Under the pieces are notes generated by a model, which did no database searches, was not told the DNA's origin, and saw nothing but the letters and a program-made list of their open reading frames with translations. Shown here one piece after another: positions 34,263-43,412 of a stretch of 64,000 bases of DNA (positions are counted from its first letter, which is position 1; the number at the start of each line of letters is the position of its first letter). Source of the DNA: Acidobacteriota bacterium (GTDB lineage Bacteria; Acidobacteriota; Blastocatellia; RBC074); assembly GCA_018268995.1 (NCBI GenBank), contig JAFDVL010000053.1:1-64000 (forward strand), given 5' to 3'. Made by a program: the position numbers and the translations under genes.

Positions 34263-36119
34263 CTATTTTTTGAGCATTAGCACACGCAAATGAGAGGTAA
34301 GTTGGCCCGCACGGTAAATTCGCTGGGTGGCTTTTTGGAAATCGGCTTCCTGGGCGTGATAAATATCCACAAACTGTTGCGGGTTGCGGTCAATCAACGG
34401 GAACATGGAGCTTTGCACCTGAACCATGATGCGATGCCCTTTCTGGAAGGTATGCGAAACATCATTGAGGTTCAGGGGAACATTCGTTGGTTCGCCGGGC
34501 TTGAAGGGTTCAGGCTTTTCGTAACTGTTACGAAACTTGCCGCGCATCACTTCCCAGCGCAGCAACATTTGCATTCCGCCGCCCGCTGCCGTTCCGTTTA
34601 CGGGTGCGGTTTCGGGTAACACATCAATGAGCTTCACAATAAAATCTGAATCGGTGCCACTGGTGGAAACAAATAATTGTGCGGTGATCGGTCCGGCCAG
34701 CGCGAGGTCTTCGGTTAAGACATCCGATTGATAGCTGACAACGTCCGGGCGCTTAGCCACAAAGCGTTGGTCTTCGATCATATACGTCGCGTTGCGGTTA
34801 GTCGTCACGCGCTGGGTGTAAGGCACAGGCGAAGATGGATCACTAACGTATTCGTCATAGCCTGCGGTCAATTTCGGAGCATCAAAGGAAAGCTTACCAT
34901 CCGCCTGAAAATACAATGATGCGGCTTCAACATTCGCGGGCGGCCACTGTTCATATCTGCGCCATTCATTCGTGCCTGTCTCGAAAATCGTAGCTTCGGG
35001 CAATTTGAGTTCGCCTTTGCCTTTCAGGTAATAATTGAAAAACGGAAGCTCGACATTTTCCTGATACCAATTCCCTGTCGGCGCTCCAAAATTAATTGCG
35101 CCCAATTGCTGGCCCGACCTTGACCAACAACCGTGACACCAGGGCCCCATCACAAAATTGTTTTTAATGCCGGGGTTGTTTTTCTCGATGTTTTGATACG
35201 TCTTGATTGCCCCGTACAAATCTTCGGCATCGAACCATCCGCCTACCGTCAGGACAGCGGTTTTGATGTTTTTCAGGTGCGGCAAAATATTGCGAGATTG
35301 CCAGAATTCATCGTACGTTCCGTGCTTGGTCAAGTCATTCCAATATTCGACCTGGCCTTTAAAATACTTGGACTGCGCATTCGCGACCGATCCCAAATCC
35401 AAATAAAACTTGTACCCATCCGATGTCCCATAATCGAAGCTCTTGAATTCTGAAGCTGTCGGGGCGGTTCGTGGCCAGCCCAGCATCTGATTGAAACCAA
35501 AAGCATCCATCAAAAATAATGCACCGTTGTGATGATCGTCGTCGCCAACAAACCAATCCGCAATGGGAGCCTGTGGTGAAGCAGCTTTCAGCGCGGGATG
35601 CCCTGACAAAATGCCCATCGTCGTATAAAAACCGGGATAGGAAATGCCATACATGCCAACGCGTCCGTTGTTGTTTGGCACATTTTTCAGCAACCACTCA
35701 ATCGTGTCGTAAGTATCGCTGGCCTCATCAACTTCTGTTTTGGATTTCTTGTTGGGGTTGAATGGACGCACATCCGAGTAATGCCCTTCGGACATATGTT
35801 TTCCGCGTACATCCTGATACACAAAGATGTATTTTTCCTTGGCAAACAAGGCTGATGGCCCCAATTGCCGAGCATAATTTTCCGGGCCATAGGGGCTAAC
35901 GCTGTACGGCGTGCGGGTCATCAGCATTGGATATTTTTCTGCTGTATCACGTGGTGCATAGACCTGCGTAAATAGCTTCCTGCCATCGCGCATTGGGATC
36001 TGGAATTCGGTTTTGATGTAGGCAGCTTTGACATCCGTATTTTGTGAGGAAACAAAGCTGGCGAAAGTGAGGATGGCAAGAAGGGCTGCCAACAGCCCGA
36101 AAAATCTCGGTTTTGTCAT
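34263..36119 (-). CDS. CocE/NonD family hydrolase, paralogue
   Basis: 618 residues with a signal peptide (LLAALLAILTFASFVSSQ). S15/CocE hydrolase domain: IPMRDGRKLFTQVYAPRD, MLMTRTPYSV, DVRGKHMSEGHY, nucleophile elbow GMYGISYPGF, GGWFDAEDLYGA and GPWCHGCW, followed by the C-terminal beta-sandwich (about 420-610, DVSHTFQKGHRIMVQVQSS). Clearly related to the protein at 12512 but lacking the DUF3471-like domain. Periplasmic or exported ester/amide hydrolase; substrate unknown. Monocistronic. Confidence 0.9.
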   Translation of the reverse strand: MTKPRFFGLLAALLAILTFASFVSSQNTDVKAAYIKTEFQIPMRDGRKLFTQVYAPRDTAEKYPMLMTRTPYSVSPYGPENYARQLGPSALFAKEKYIFVYQDVRGKHMSEGHYSDVRPFNPNKKSKTEVDEASDTYDTIEWLLKNVPNNNGRVGMYGISYPGFYTTMGILSGHPALKAASPQAPIADWFVGDDDHHNGALFLMDAFGFNQMLGWPRTAPTASEFKSFDYGTSDGYKFYLDLGSVANAQSKYFKGQVEYWNDLTKHGTYDEFWQSRNILPHLKNIKTAVLTVGGWFDAEDLYGAIKTYQNIEKNNPGIKNNFVMGPWCHGCWSRSGQQLGAINFGAPTGNWYQENVELPFFNYYLKGKGELKLPEATIFETGTNEWRRYEQWPPANVEAASLYFQADGKLSFDAPKLTAGYDEYVSDPSSPVPYTQRVTTNRNATYMIEDQRFVAKRPDVVSYQSDVLTEDLALAGPITAQLFVSTSGTDSDFIVKLIDVLPETAPVNGTAAGGGMQMLLRWEVMRGKFRNSYEKPEPFKPGEPTNVPLNLNDVSHTFQKGHRIMVQVQSSMFPLIDRNPQQFVDIYHAQEADFQKATQRIYRAGQLTSHLRVLMLKK

Positions 36120-36202
36120 TCGATCTCTTTGTTAAGTGGGACAGTTCAATTCAGGCTGGAAAAAGCGTGAAGGGAATTTGTCGTTTTCCAGCCTCGGCAC
36201 GT

Positions 36203-36994
36203 TTATTTCGCGACAACCATCACGGAACGCACACCGCTGATTTTGCGAATACGCGAAACAGCATCGCTTACATCCAGGCCCTCTTTCGGAAACAATTTCA
36301 CATCGCCCTCTTTGACTTCGGATCGCACACGAGCCGTTTTTTCATCGGATTCCAACGCATCGCGGATATCACGTTGTAAGTCGGCATCGCTGCGTCCCAC
36401 GAAAACTTCACTCACACGGCGTCCGGCGCGGGTGGTGACATCTGTCGTTTTATTGCCGACTTTTTTTGCGCCTTTCAGCGTGGCATCGCCCGTGTCTGAA
36501 GCCAATTCTTTCGATTTATCTTTGGTTGTGTCCAAGGCTTTTTCCGTTGTTTTCTTGACACTCTTCCCGGCGTTCACGGTGGCATCACGCGCCCCGGTCA
36601 CGGAATCTTTTGCACCGTAGCCAATGCGTGGGATCAGCCCTTTTCGGCGGGCGCTTTCAACTTCTTTGCCCGTTGCCGGATATTTCAACTCCAGGCTATT
36701 GAGCAGGGCCATATCAATCGCCCCGGATTCTTCCATCGAATTTTCCTGTTGATATTCTTTGATGGCAGTGCGCGTTTCGGTGTCCAACACACCGTTCGGT
36801 GTATTGCGATAATAACCTCGCCGTTGTAGTTCGGCTTGCACAGCGGCGACCTCTTTGCGCGTAATCACCAGCTTTTGCGCTTCCGTCTGTTCAGTCGGAG
36901 AGGATTGCGATTGTTCTGTTTGTGCCAACAGGACAGGAATATTCAGCAGGAATAAAATGAGAATAAAAATTGCTCGTGAGAAATAATGCTTCAT
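36203..36994 (-). CDS. Envelope protein with peptidoglycan-binding and BON domains
   Basis: 263 residues. Signal peptide (IFILILFLLNIPVLLAQ), then a PG_binding_1 domain (about 45-105, VAAVQAELQRRGYYRNTPNGVLDTETRTAIKEYQ), an alanine/lysine/threonine-rich helical linker (about 120-190, KSVKKTTEKALDTTKDKSKE), and a C-terminal BON domain (about 195-263, DADLQRDIRDALESDEKT..). BON domains bind phospholipid or partner proteins, so this probably bridges cell wall and outer membrane in the periplasm, perhaps under stress. It follows the NtrC-type regulator in orientation but has its own leader (AAAGGAGA). Confidence 0.85.
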   Translation of the reverse strand: MKHYFSRAIFILILFLLNIPVLLAQTEQSQSSPTEQTEAQKLVITRKEVAAVQAELQRRGYYRNTPNGVLDTETRTAIKEYQQENSMEESGAIDMALLNSLELKYPATGKEVESARRKGLIPRIGYGAKDSVTGARDATVNAGKSVKKTTEKALDTTKDKSKELASDTGDATLKGAKKVGNKTTDVTTRAGRRVSEVFVGRSDADLQRDIRDALESDEKTARVRSEVKEGDVKLFPKEGLDVSDAVSRIRKISGVRSVMVVAK

Positions 36995-37030
36995 TAACCA
37001 ATCTCCTTTGCTTACCGTTGACTAGGACAC

Positions 37031-38398
37031 TTAATGTTTTCGCTGTCGTGTCACATTGATTTTGTATTTGCTTAGTTTATTGTAAAGCCGGGAACGTTGC
37101 ATACCTAAGGCAGCCGCAGCAGCTCTTTTATTCCCTTTGGCCCGCTCCAGGGCAGTTGTAATGACAGCGCGTTCAAGATCGCTCCACTTCATGTGCGGAG
37201 GAAAATAAAAGGCGGACGAATTTCCATTGCTCGCCGAGGTGCCAAGTGGCAAATCTTCCGCTTCGATGTACGGCCCTTTGGATAATAGCACTGCCCGTTC
37301 CATGACGTTTTGCAGTTCGCGCACGTTGCCGGGCCAGTTATGGGCAAACAGGCGTTGATAGGCCGCTTGCGAGACGCCCTTCAGCGAGCGCTCATACCGT
37401 TCACAAAACCGCCGATAAAATTCATCTATCAGAATTTGCAAATCCTCACTGCGTTCGCGCAGTGGCGGGACAATGATCGTGATGGTCGAAATCCGATAAT
37501 ACAAATCTTCCCGCAACAGTCCTTTTTTGATCGCGTCGTGCGGCGAACGATTGGTCGAACAGATGAGCCGAAAATCCACATCGCGACTGACAGAGTCTCC
37601 GACCCGACGATAGCGGCGTTCTTCCAGCACGCGCAAAAGCTTGGGCTGCAAATCAATTGGCATTTCGGCTAATTCGTCCAACAACAGGCTTCCCTTATCC
37701 GCCTGAGCGAACAACCCGATGCGATCCTGTGCTGCGCCCGTGAACGCCCCTTTCACATAGCCGAACAATTCCGATTCGATCAATTCTTTAGGCAAGGCCG
37801 AGCAATTGACCTTGACGAAATCGCGTGAGGCCCGATGCGAGTTGAAATGAATCGCATTGGCGATGAGTTCTTTGCCGGTGCCGGAATCGCCGATAATCAG
37901 CACATTGGCATCGGTTTTAGCAACGTGCTCAATCGTTTCATAAATCGTCTGCATCGCCTTGGAGGAGCCAATCAAGTCATAAAATTGCTCGCGCTGTGTG
38001 AAATGTTCGCGGAGCTTGGCAGATTCGGCCACCAGGCGACGACGTTCCAATGCTTTTTCAGCAATCAATAAAATTTGTTCTGGTTCAAAAGGCTTTTCGA
38101 TGAAGTAATACGCGCCTGCTTTGGTCGCTTCAACGGCTTGAGCGATGGACCCATAACCAGTAATGATGATGACTTCAGTTTCAGGATGTTTGGCTTTAGC
38201 GTTCTTGAGCAATTCCAATCCGCCCAGGCTTAAATCCGTGATGACCAAATCGAAAGACTTACGCTCCAGCGCAGCTAATGCCCCGCTTAAATCACCTCTG
38301 GGTTCAACCGCATATCCTTCGGCACCGAAAAGCAGCCGGAGCCCATCCGTGATAGAAACTTCATCGTCAACAACCAAGATAGAAATTCCGTTTTGCAA
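37031..38398 (-). CDS. NtrC-family sigma-54-dependent response regulator
   Basis: 455 residues. Receiver domain (1-120) with phospho-acceptor Asp in LVITDLSLGG and Lys in FIEKPFEPEQ; AAA+ domain (about 140-370) with Walker A GDSGTGKE, the sigma-54 contact loop GAFTGA, Walker B LLLDELAEMP and the arginine finger region; Fis-type DNA-binding helix-turn-helix at the C-terminus (about 410-450, ALERAKGNKRAAAAALGMQRSRLYNKL). It should activate RpoN-dependent promoters when phosphorylated. It starts 10 bases after the DHp-only gene, its probable phosphodonor partner. Targets unknown. Confidence 0.96.
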   Translation of the reverse strand: MQNGISILVVDDEVSITDGLRLLFGAEGYAVEPRGDLSGALAALERKSFDLVITDLSLGGLELLKNAKAKHPETEVIIITGYGSIAQAVEATKAGAYYFIEKPFEPEQILLIAEKALERRRLVAESAKLREHFTQREQFYDLIGSSKAMQTIYETIEHVAKTDANVLIIGDSGTGKELIANAIHFNSHRASRDFVKVNCSALPKELIESELFGYVKGAFTGAAQDRIGLFAQADKGSLLLDELAEMPIDLQPKLLRVLEERRYRRVGDSVSRDVDFRLICSTNRSPHDAIKKGLLREDLYYRISTITIIVPPLRERSEDLQILIDEFYRRFCERYERSLKGVSQAAYQRLFAHNWPGNVRELQNVMERAVLLSKGPYIEAEDLPLGTSASNGNSSAFYFPPHMKWSDLERAVITTALERAKGNKRAAAAALGMQRSRLYNKLSKYKINVTRQRKH

Positions 38399-38408
38399 AC
38401 GAACCTCG

Positions 38409-38669
38409 CTATTGTTTCCTGGGCGCGTTGATCGAACGGGCAGTTTCTTTCGCCTGCACCGTTAACGCATCTATTTGTTGGAGAATTTTATCGCAAACTT
38501 CAATCCCCTCAGCAACATCCAACGTATTATTCGCCAAACTCTTGCGCAGAAATGCCGCATAGAGTTTCAGCCCACCGAGCTGATTACGGAATTCATGCAA
38601 CAATCGCGCAACAATCGCTTCGACTTCGGAGTTAATCTCGGATAAGGATTTCGATTCAGCATTGTTCAT
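38409..38669 (-). CDS. Stand-alone histidine-kinase DHp (HisKA-like) domain
   Basis: 86 residues consisting essentially of one helical hairpin. The H-box is clear: IVARLLHEFRNQLGGLKLYAAFL, His25 in the HE(F/I)RN-x-LGG context of true sensor kinases, then a second helix with VCDKILQQIDALTVQAKETAR. There is no ATP-binding domain and no sensor part, and the region upstream (38670-38825) has no coding remnant of them. It is 10 bases from the NtrC-type regulator. It could accept phosphate from another kinase as a phosphotransfer protein, or be a truncated kinase kept as a dimerising regulator. Confidence 0.75.
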   Translation of the reverse strand: MNNAESKSLSEINSEVEAIVARLLHEFRNQLGGLKLYAAFLRKSLANNTLDVAEGIEVCDKILQQIDALTVQAKETARSINAPRKQ

Positions 38670-38825
38670 ACAGATTTGATCGCGCGGATTACGAAAGGGG
38701 AACTTGATGCTAACACGTTTCCTTGTCGTAGCAAAAACCGCCTGTTAAAATTCCCCCGCCCGGTTGTCCCCTCACCTGCCAATTGAAAGACACACACGCT
38801 GTATGACAAAGGAACTCTGAAGTGT

Positions 38826-39230
38826 ATGACTTCTACTTTAAATTATTTCGGGACAGTTTTATTGGTAGAGGATATGGACGATAGCCGCTTTATGTTGCGG
38901 CGTTTACTTGAGCTGGAAGGTTTTGCAGTGATTGAAGCGCAGGACGGCGCGCTCGCCCTGGAAGCTTTACGCAAACATCCGTGTGATGTGGTGTTATTGG
39001 ATTTGCGCTTACCCAACATTGATGGGTTTCAGGTTACCCGTGCGTTACGCGCAACCACCCAGTTCCAGTCTATTCCGATTATCATCCTCTCAGCCCTGGA
39101 TGATGAATACACTCGCACCGAAGCGCGAGCCGCTGGCTGCAATGATTACCTGACCAAACCAATTGATCTGGAAAAGCTCACGCTCTTACTCAAAAAACAT
39201 ATTTCGATGGGATATGCTTCTGGACATTAA
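38826..39230 (+). CDS. Single-domain (CheY-like) response regulator
   Basis: 134 residues, a receiver domain only. LLVEDMDDSRFMLRRLLELEGF has the acidic pocket, VVLLDLRLPNIDGFQVTRAL the phospho-acceptor Asp, IILSAL the Thr/Ser position and YLTKPIDLEKL the conserved Lys. With no output domain it may work in a phosphorelay or by protein binding. It is divergent from the DHp gene (about 150 bases apart), making a small two-component cluster: DHp, NtrC and this receiver. A strong hairpin follows its stop. Confidence 0.93.
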   Translation: MTSTLNYFGTVLLVEDMDDSRFMLRRLLELEGFAVIEAQDGALALEALRKHPCDVVLLDLRLPNIDGFQVTRALRATTQFQSIPIIILSALDDEYTRTEARAAGCNDYLTKPIDLEKLTLLLKKHISMGYASGH

Positions 39231-39266
39231 GGAAGTGGGCGCAAAGCAAAACTTGCGCCCACTTCC
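39231..39266. terminator. Hairpin between convergent genes
   Basis: GGAAGTGGGCGCAA (39231-39244) pairs perfectly with TTGCGCCCACTTCC (39253-39266), 8-base loop, immediately after the receiver stop. No U-tract, but the 14-bp stem is placed as a bidirectional terminator. Confidence 0.7.
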
Positions 39267-39299
39267 AGCTGATTACAATTTTGCCTTTCAGCGCTGCGA

Positions 39300-40634
39300 T
39301 TAGTCGTCTTCTTCCTCTCCGGCAGGACAGCAACGATATTGCTGAGATTTTTCGAGCAATTCGATTTGCTTGGCCAGCATTTGGTTTTCCAGTTTCTTGC
39401 GTTCCAAATCAAGCTTGATGCTTTCCTTGAGTTCTGGTTCGCAAACATCACATTCATCCAGACAGCCTTTGACAATCACGCCTGCGGTTGGCAGCGAAGC
39501 CCGCCGCTCGTAATTGATTTCATCCAGCACTGCCCGCGCCACCAGCTTGGTTTTGGCATCCAGTAACCCTTGCGCAATCAACTGCTTGTCCACATCGTTG
39601 AGCGCGGCATCGCGAACCGCCTTTGAAAGTGGCGTGGAGGTGCCCAAATCCACCGCAGCCGTATTCAGCGACAATGCCGCAACACCAGAAATGCCGACAG
39701 ATGTGCGTTGCTTTGCTTGCGCGTAAAGCGCTTCGCTTTGCAATCCACGTGTTTCTGCTTCCAGACGCGTTTTATTGGTTGCGGGAACTTCCTGCGGCAC
39801 GGTGGCAATTTGTCCGACCGTCCGAATCGGATTCGCGGCAACTGGTGTCGGCGCAACCGGATCAAGCACGCGGCGTTCAATCGCAACCAACTCAAATTTG
39901 ATCGTCTCAATCTTGTTGATGCGATAAAACAGAAATGTGACCGCGTGACATTGATTGTGGTTGCTGAATTCGCGCGCAGAAGCTTCAAAATGATCTTCGG
40001 ATTGTCCCTCCTGATGCGCCCGTGTTGAGACCTGTCCGATGGACATTGAATGTGCCTTGCGCGTAGCTTCGACCGATTGGTGATCTGAGGCTTCTGCATG
40101 TGAGCGATGTTCGCGCAAATAATCCCGCGTGGATTCTGCATTGTGGCTGCCACGTGCATTCGTGTCTGCGCTGACAGAGAAAAATCCCAGACCGCCACTG
40201 GCATCGCCATGAAAATCCCAGGAACTTCTGGACGAAGCGCGATCCGAGCCGCGATCCACGGAATTTTCATCGGACATAAACGCGCGTAACGCATTCAGAC
40301 GATATTGCTCTTCGGACATCTGTTCGCTGCGATAGCTCAAGTTGGTTTCGCTATCAAAGCTGAAACGACTGCGGCGATCTGTCGTTGCCAGTCGAACTTT
40401 TTCACCCGGCAATAACGTGGTGGTGTAAACCAGTTCCCCCAATGCCAACGGCCCGGAACAACGCGTGAAGCGGGTATGCAAAATGACTTCGACACGGACG
40501 GGTTGTTCGTTCGGGCCGCGCACTCCGGTCGGAAATACGAGGCGACGACGAAAATCTATGACATCGCACACTGGATCAGTGTCGAGTTGAGGACAGCATG
40601 GGATTTCCTGGTATGGCGTAAGTTTGTTATTCAT
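39300..40634 (-). CDS. Unrecognised conserved-looking protein, polar central region and Cys-containing tail
   Basis: 444 residues from the ATG at 40634, chosen for AGGAG upstream; an in-frame extension to 40757 has no ribosome site. No signal peptide. The N-terminal part (about 1-110) looks like a folded beta domain (VEVILHTRFTRCSGPLALGE, LLPGEKVRLATTDRRSRFSF). A Ser/His/Asp/Arg-rich middle follows (about 110-215, SHAEASDHQSVEATRKAHSM), then LFYRINKIETIKFELVAIERRV, an Ala-rich part, a C-x2-C pair (DECDVCEPE), a coiled coil (LERKKLENQMLAKQIELLEK) and a closing CC-acidic tail. I do not recognise the family; a structural or assembly role is guesswork. Confidence 0.65.
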   Translation of the reverse strand: MNNKLTPYQEIPCCPQLDTDPVCDVIDFRRRLVFPTGVRGPNEQPVRVEVILHTRFTRCSGPLALGELVYTTTLLPGEKVRLATTDRRSRFSFDSETNLSYRSEQMSEEQYRLNALRAFMSDENSVDRGSDRASSRSSWDFHGDASGGLGFFSVSADTNARGSHNAESTRDYLREHRSHAEASDHQSVEATRKAHSMSIGQVSTRAHQEGQSEDHFEASAREFSNHNQCHAVTFLFYRINKIETIKFELVAIERRVLDPVAPTPVAANPIRTVGQIATVPQEVPATNKTRLEAETRGLQSEALYAQAKQRTSVGISGVAALSLNTAAVDLGTSTPLSKAVRDAALNDVDKQLIAQGLLDAKTKLVARAVLDEINYERRASLPTAGVIVKGCLDECDVCEPELKESIKLDLERKKLENQMLAKQIELLEKSQQYRCCPAGEEEDD

Positions 40635-41099
40635 AAAATTTCTCCTATTGGAATCAAAGTTGGTGTGTTCTGGCATCCTGATTCGACGGACGTTGCCGCT
40701 GGCAAACGGAAAACGAGGCAAAGCTCTCCCGAACCCGCCTGCGGACGAGCCAGACACCCACGGTTTTAGTGTTCATTGGACGCTCTTGTGAGATCAGCGT
40801 CTGTAACTATGAGGCACGTTTGCGACAGGATGACTGCACCCGCGTTGCAACAACGAAAGCGCACTACTCCCGATTGAATTCCCGAACACCGGCCCGGTTC
40901 AAGGTAAGGACAAAATCACTGTTGCAGCAGGGGAGCGTTAAGGCCGAAAGGCTGTCAGTTTCGACTCAGTTCTTTGGAGGAGATATTTTCATTTGGGGAG
41001 TTGCTAATAAGCGGGCGGAGTATAGTTCGATCTACTGATCAAAGCAATAAAATTGTTTGGTCTTTTTAGCCGCTGAGCAGTTGCAGTAGTCTCTACCGA
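40635..41099. other. Intergenic region with no supported gene
   Basis: About 465 bases between the unrecognised gene and DUF445. It should hold the promoter of the former. Short plus-strand frames look random, and I saw no tRNA, riboswitch or strong hairpin. Confidence 0.4.
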
Positions 41100-41912
41100 T
41101 CATAGAAAATTGATGAGGGTTTGTACGATACCGACAATCATCCCAATGCCTGCGCCAAACCAAATGATGGCGCGGATTTCCTTGCCTGCGGTGTCCATAA
41201 TCAACTGCTCAATGGCTTCGTCCGACAGTGCGCCCAGGCGACGCATCAGGATGGCGCGAAAGTCCAGGCGCTGGCTCAGAATCGTTACGATGTTGCTGAC
41301 AACGCCCGGTTGGGCAGTGCCGCCACGCAGGATCGTTTCGGGAATCGAAGCCATCGCCTGCACAATCGTGGTGCGGGCAAAGAGGCTGTCGGCGATCTGT
41401 TCCGCCAGCTTGTCAATTGAATCGCCAACAATGCGATACAACGCTTCGTCGTCCAGAAAATAGCCCGTGACCATCCGGCGCAACAGGCCAAGGCGCTGTT
41501 CCATTTCGGTTTCGACAATCTTGCGTAAGGCTTTGGCAATTTCCCAACGGGCTTCGACGGAATCGCGCAAGTGATATAGCCGCTCGCGCAAATGCTCGAC
41601 GACAAATTGGACGGTGGTTTCGCTCTGTGACTGGTTGATGGCTAGGTCAGTGATTTCTTTTTCCAAGCCGAGATTCATGATTTCATCGGCGATGGTTTCG
41701 ACATCCAGCAGGCGTTCGGCAATGACAGTGGATAATGCTTCAATGAAATGCTCGCGTTCTTTGGGCAACATGCCGGGGGTGAGCGGAATGCGCCAACCGA
41801 AAAGATAAAGCGGGCGGCGCGGGCGAAATAGCATCTTCACCGCCAGCCACGCGGCTCCGTACCCGTGCAATGTCGCAATCAAAAGGGGGGAGAGTTTGAT
41901 CAGAAGGGACAT
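41100..41912 (-). CDS. DUF445-family membrane protein
   Basis: About 270 residues. Typical DUF445 N-terminus: a membrane helix with IATLHGYGAAWLAVKMLFRPRRPLYLFGWRIPLTPGMLPKER, a long helical cytoplasmic or periplasmic body (EALSTVIAERLLDVETIADEIM), and a C-terminal membrane helix (ALSDEAIEQLIMDTAGKEIRAIIWFGAGIGMIVGIVQT). Function is unknown in most bacteria. An upstream in-frame ATG at 41942 gives MKVGKWKMRF, but those codons are part of a heptamer repeat, so the start at 41912 is preferred; the true start may lie inside the repeat. Confidence 0.85.
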   Translation of the reverse strand: MSLLIKLSPLLIATLHGYGAAWLAVKMLFRPRRPLYLFGWRIPLTPGMLPKEREHFIEALSTVIAERLLDVETIADEIMNLGLEKEITDLAINQSQSETTVQFVVEHLRERLYHLRDSVEARWEIAKALRKIVETEMEQRLGLLRRMVTGYFLDDEALYRIVGDSIDKLAEQIADSLFARTTIVQAMASIPETILRGGTAQPGVVSNIVTILSQRLDFRAILMRRLGALSDEAIEQLIMDTAGKEIRAIIWFGAGIGMIVGIVQTLINFL

Positions 41913-41917
41913 AAATC

Positions 41918-42013
41918 GCATTTTCCATTTTCCAACTTTCATTTTTCATTTTTCATTGCTGTGGCCAGACCGAAACAATGTCAAATGACAAATCAAAAAT
42001 GGAAAATGAAAGA
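41918..42013. repeat. Heptamer-type inverted repeat, TTTTCAT units
   Basis: The left arm 41920-41957 is a run of 7-base units (ATTTTCC, ATTTTCC, AACTTTC, ATTTTTC, ATTTTTC); the right arm 41978-42013 has ATGTCAA, ATGACAA, ATCAAAA, ATGGAAA, ATGAAAG, complementary to it. Loop about 20 bases. The clearest 7-base periodicity in the window. Confidence 0.85.
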
Positions 42014-42034
42014 AACCGCATCATCGCCTTGCCT

Positions 42035-43354
42035 TTACGATATTTTGCTTTCCCAGCATTTCGCCGCTACTGCCTTCACTCCGGCTGCCGCAGCGCCTTC
42101 CAGCACCAGTACATTTTTGCCTCGCGCCTCAATCAACGTCACGCCGTCTGGCGTTGTATAAACGAATTGTTTGGCCGTCGAGTTCGGTTTCACCTGCGGA
42201 TAACGTTTGGCAGTCCGTTCGTTGTAGGCGCTGAAAAATTCTTCGGCATCGGCCTCAGTATCCCAAACGCTGAGGTGCGCCAGAGTCGTTTTGGTTTGCG
42301 TGGCATTTTCGTAGAGCGCGAACTGATCGCCGCCCCAGCCTTCTGAAGCCTTGCGCGCGGCGTCCTTGGAAATGTATTCGACCAGTGCCAGGTAGTAACC
42401 AAATTCGCCGTTAATATCGAACTTCACCCGCTTCCAGCCTTTGCTCAACGGGCCGGAAAGATCCGCCAATTCGATTTTGATGGGCATCTCCTTCGCGGCA
42501 TATTTTTCGTAATGCAGAATCTGTTCAGAAGATTGCGGCAGATTGGAATAGGCCTGCGATACGCCTTCCCAGCCTTTGTCTTTGAGCAGTTGGTACGCGA
42601 AGCCCATGCCGTAGCTGTAAGGGAAAATCAGGCTTTCACGAATGGCGTTTGGCGCAGAATTGATCACATCCATTCCGGGCGCGCTGGTTTGCGCGTTCAT
42701 CTGATCCAACAAGGTTTTTGGAATTTGCGTCACGCTCCGCCCCATCGGTTTCATCAGGTAATCAATCATCAAGGCTGTCGCATCGCCTTCGATCAAGGCG
42801 TGAATCGCAGATTCGCGGTCGCTGTCGCCTTTGGGCCATTTATCAAAGCGCGTCAGATCAAAATGCTGATCCTGTAAAGCGTGCGTGAGTTCGTGCGCCA
42901 TCACCGTTTTTTGCAACTCCAGTGGATTCCAATCAGCCAGGTTGAATTCTTTTTTCTTGGGGTCGTAAAAACCTGCGATTTGCTCGGTCAACAATTTGAT
43001 CAGGAAATCACGATACTTAAACCCTTTGGGTGCCAGTCCAAACGCCAGCAGCGTTTTGTATTCGGCATCCAGCTCTGCCGGAGTTGTCTCTTCGTCAAAA
43101 TTTTTGATGACCATCTGCTCGATTTCAGCGCGAGATTTCGCACCGCTTTTGACCGGATGCAGGAGTTTCAAGCCCCGGATTTCACTGACCTGGGTCAGCA
43201 CTTCCGCCGTCATCTTTTCAACCTCTGCCGTGGTCATCGCTTTGCTTTTCTCTGACCTTGGCGTAGTTGCAGAACGCGGCGCTTGCGCAATCAGTAAAGC
43301 GCTGCTCAGCAAGGTGATCAGCAGTGAGAGTTTCCAGGCATTCCGTTTTGACAT
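42035..43354 (-). CDS. Secreted HExxH zinc-metallopeptidase-like protein
   Basis: 439 residues from the ATG at 43354 (AAAGGAA upstream; begins a signal peptide LSLLITLLSSALLIAQA). The zinc motif is VMAHELTHALQDQHFDL near residue 165, with a possible third ligand Glu in HALIEGDATALMIDYLM about 40 residues later, the HELTH-x-LQDQ-F plus EG(D/E)A pattern seen in a family of secreted acidobacterial and related proteins. The rest (FGYYLALVEYISKDAARKASEGWGGDQFALYEN) is typical of it. Likely a periplasmic peptidase or a metal-binding scaffold; substrate unknown. Divergent from the ybgC-like gene. Confidence 0.8.
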   Translation of the reverse strand: MSKRNAWKLSLLITLLSSALLIAQAPRSATTPRSEKSKAMTTAEVEKMTAEVLTQVSEIRGLKLLHPVKSGAKSRAEIEQMVIKNFDEETTPAELDAEYKTLLAFGLAPKGFKYRDFLIKLLTEQIAGFYDPKKKEFNLADWNPLELQKTVMAHELTHALQDQHFDLTRFDKWPKGDSDRESAIHALIEGDATALMIDYLMKPMGRSVTQIPKTLLDQMNAQTSAPGMDVINSAPNAIRESLIFPYSYGMGFAYQLLKDKGWEGVSQAYSNLPQSSEQILHYEKYAAKEMPIKIELADLSGPLSKGWKRVKFDINGEFGYYLALVEYISKDAARKASEGWGGDQFALYENATQTKTTLAHLSVWDTEADAEEFFSAYNERTAKRYPQVKPNSTAKQFVYTTPDGVTLIEARGKNVLVLEGAAAAGVKAVAAKCWESKIS

Positions 43355-43412
43355 TACAATTCCTTTCGCGTAAACAAGTTCCAGCCCGGAACAATGTATC
43401 ACGAATTTCATA

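Noticed and set aside
41918..42013. CRISPR-like array
   Set aside because: The unit is 7 bases with no spacers and the two arms face each other; no cas genes are present. The same holds for the other heptamer repeats.
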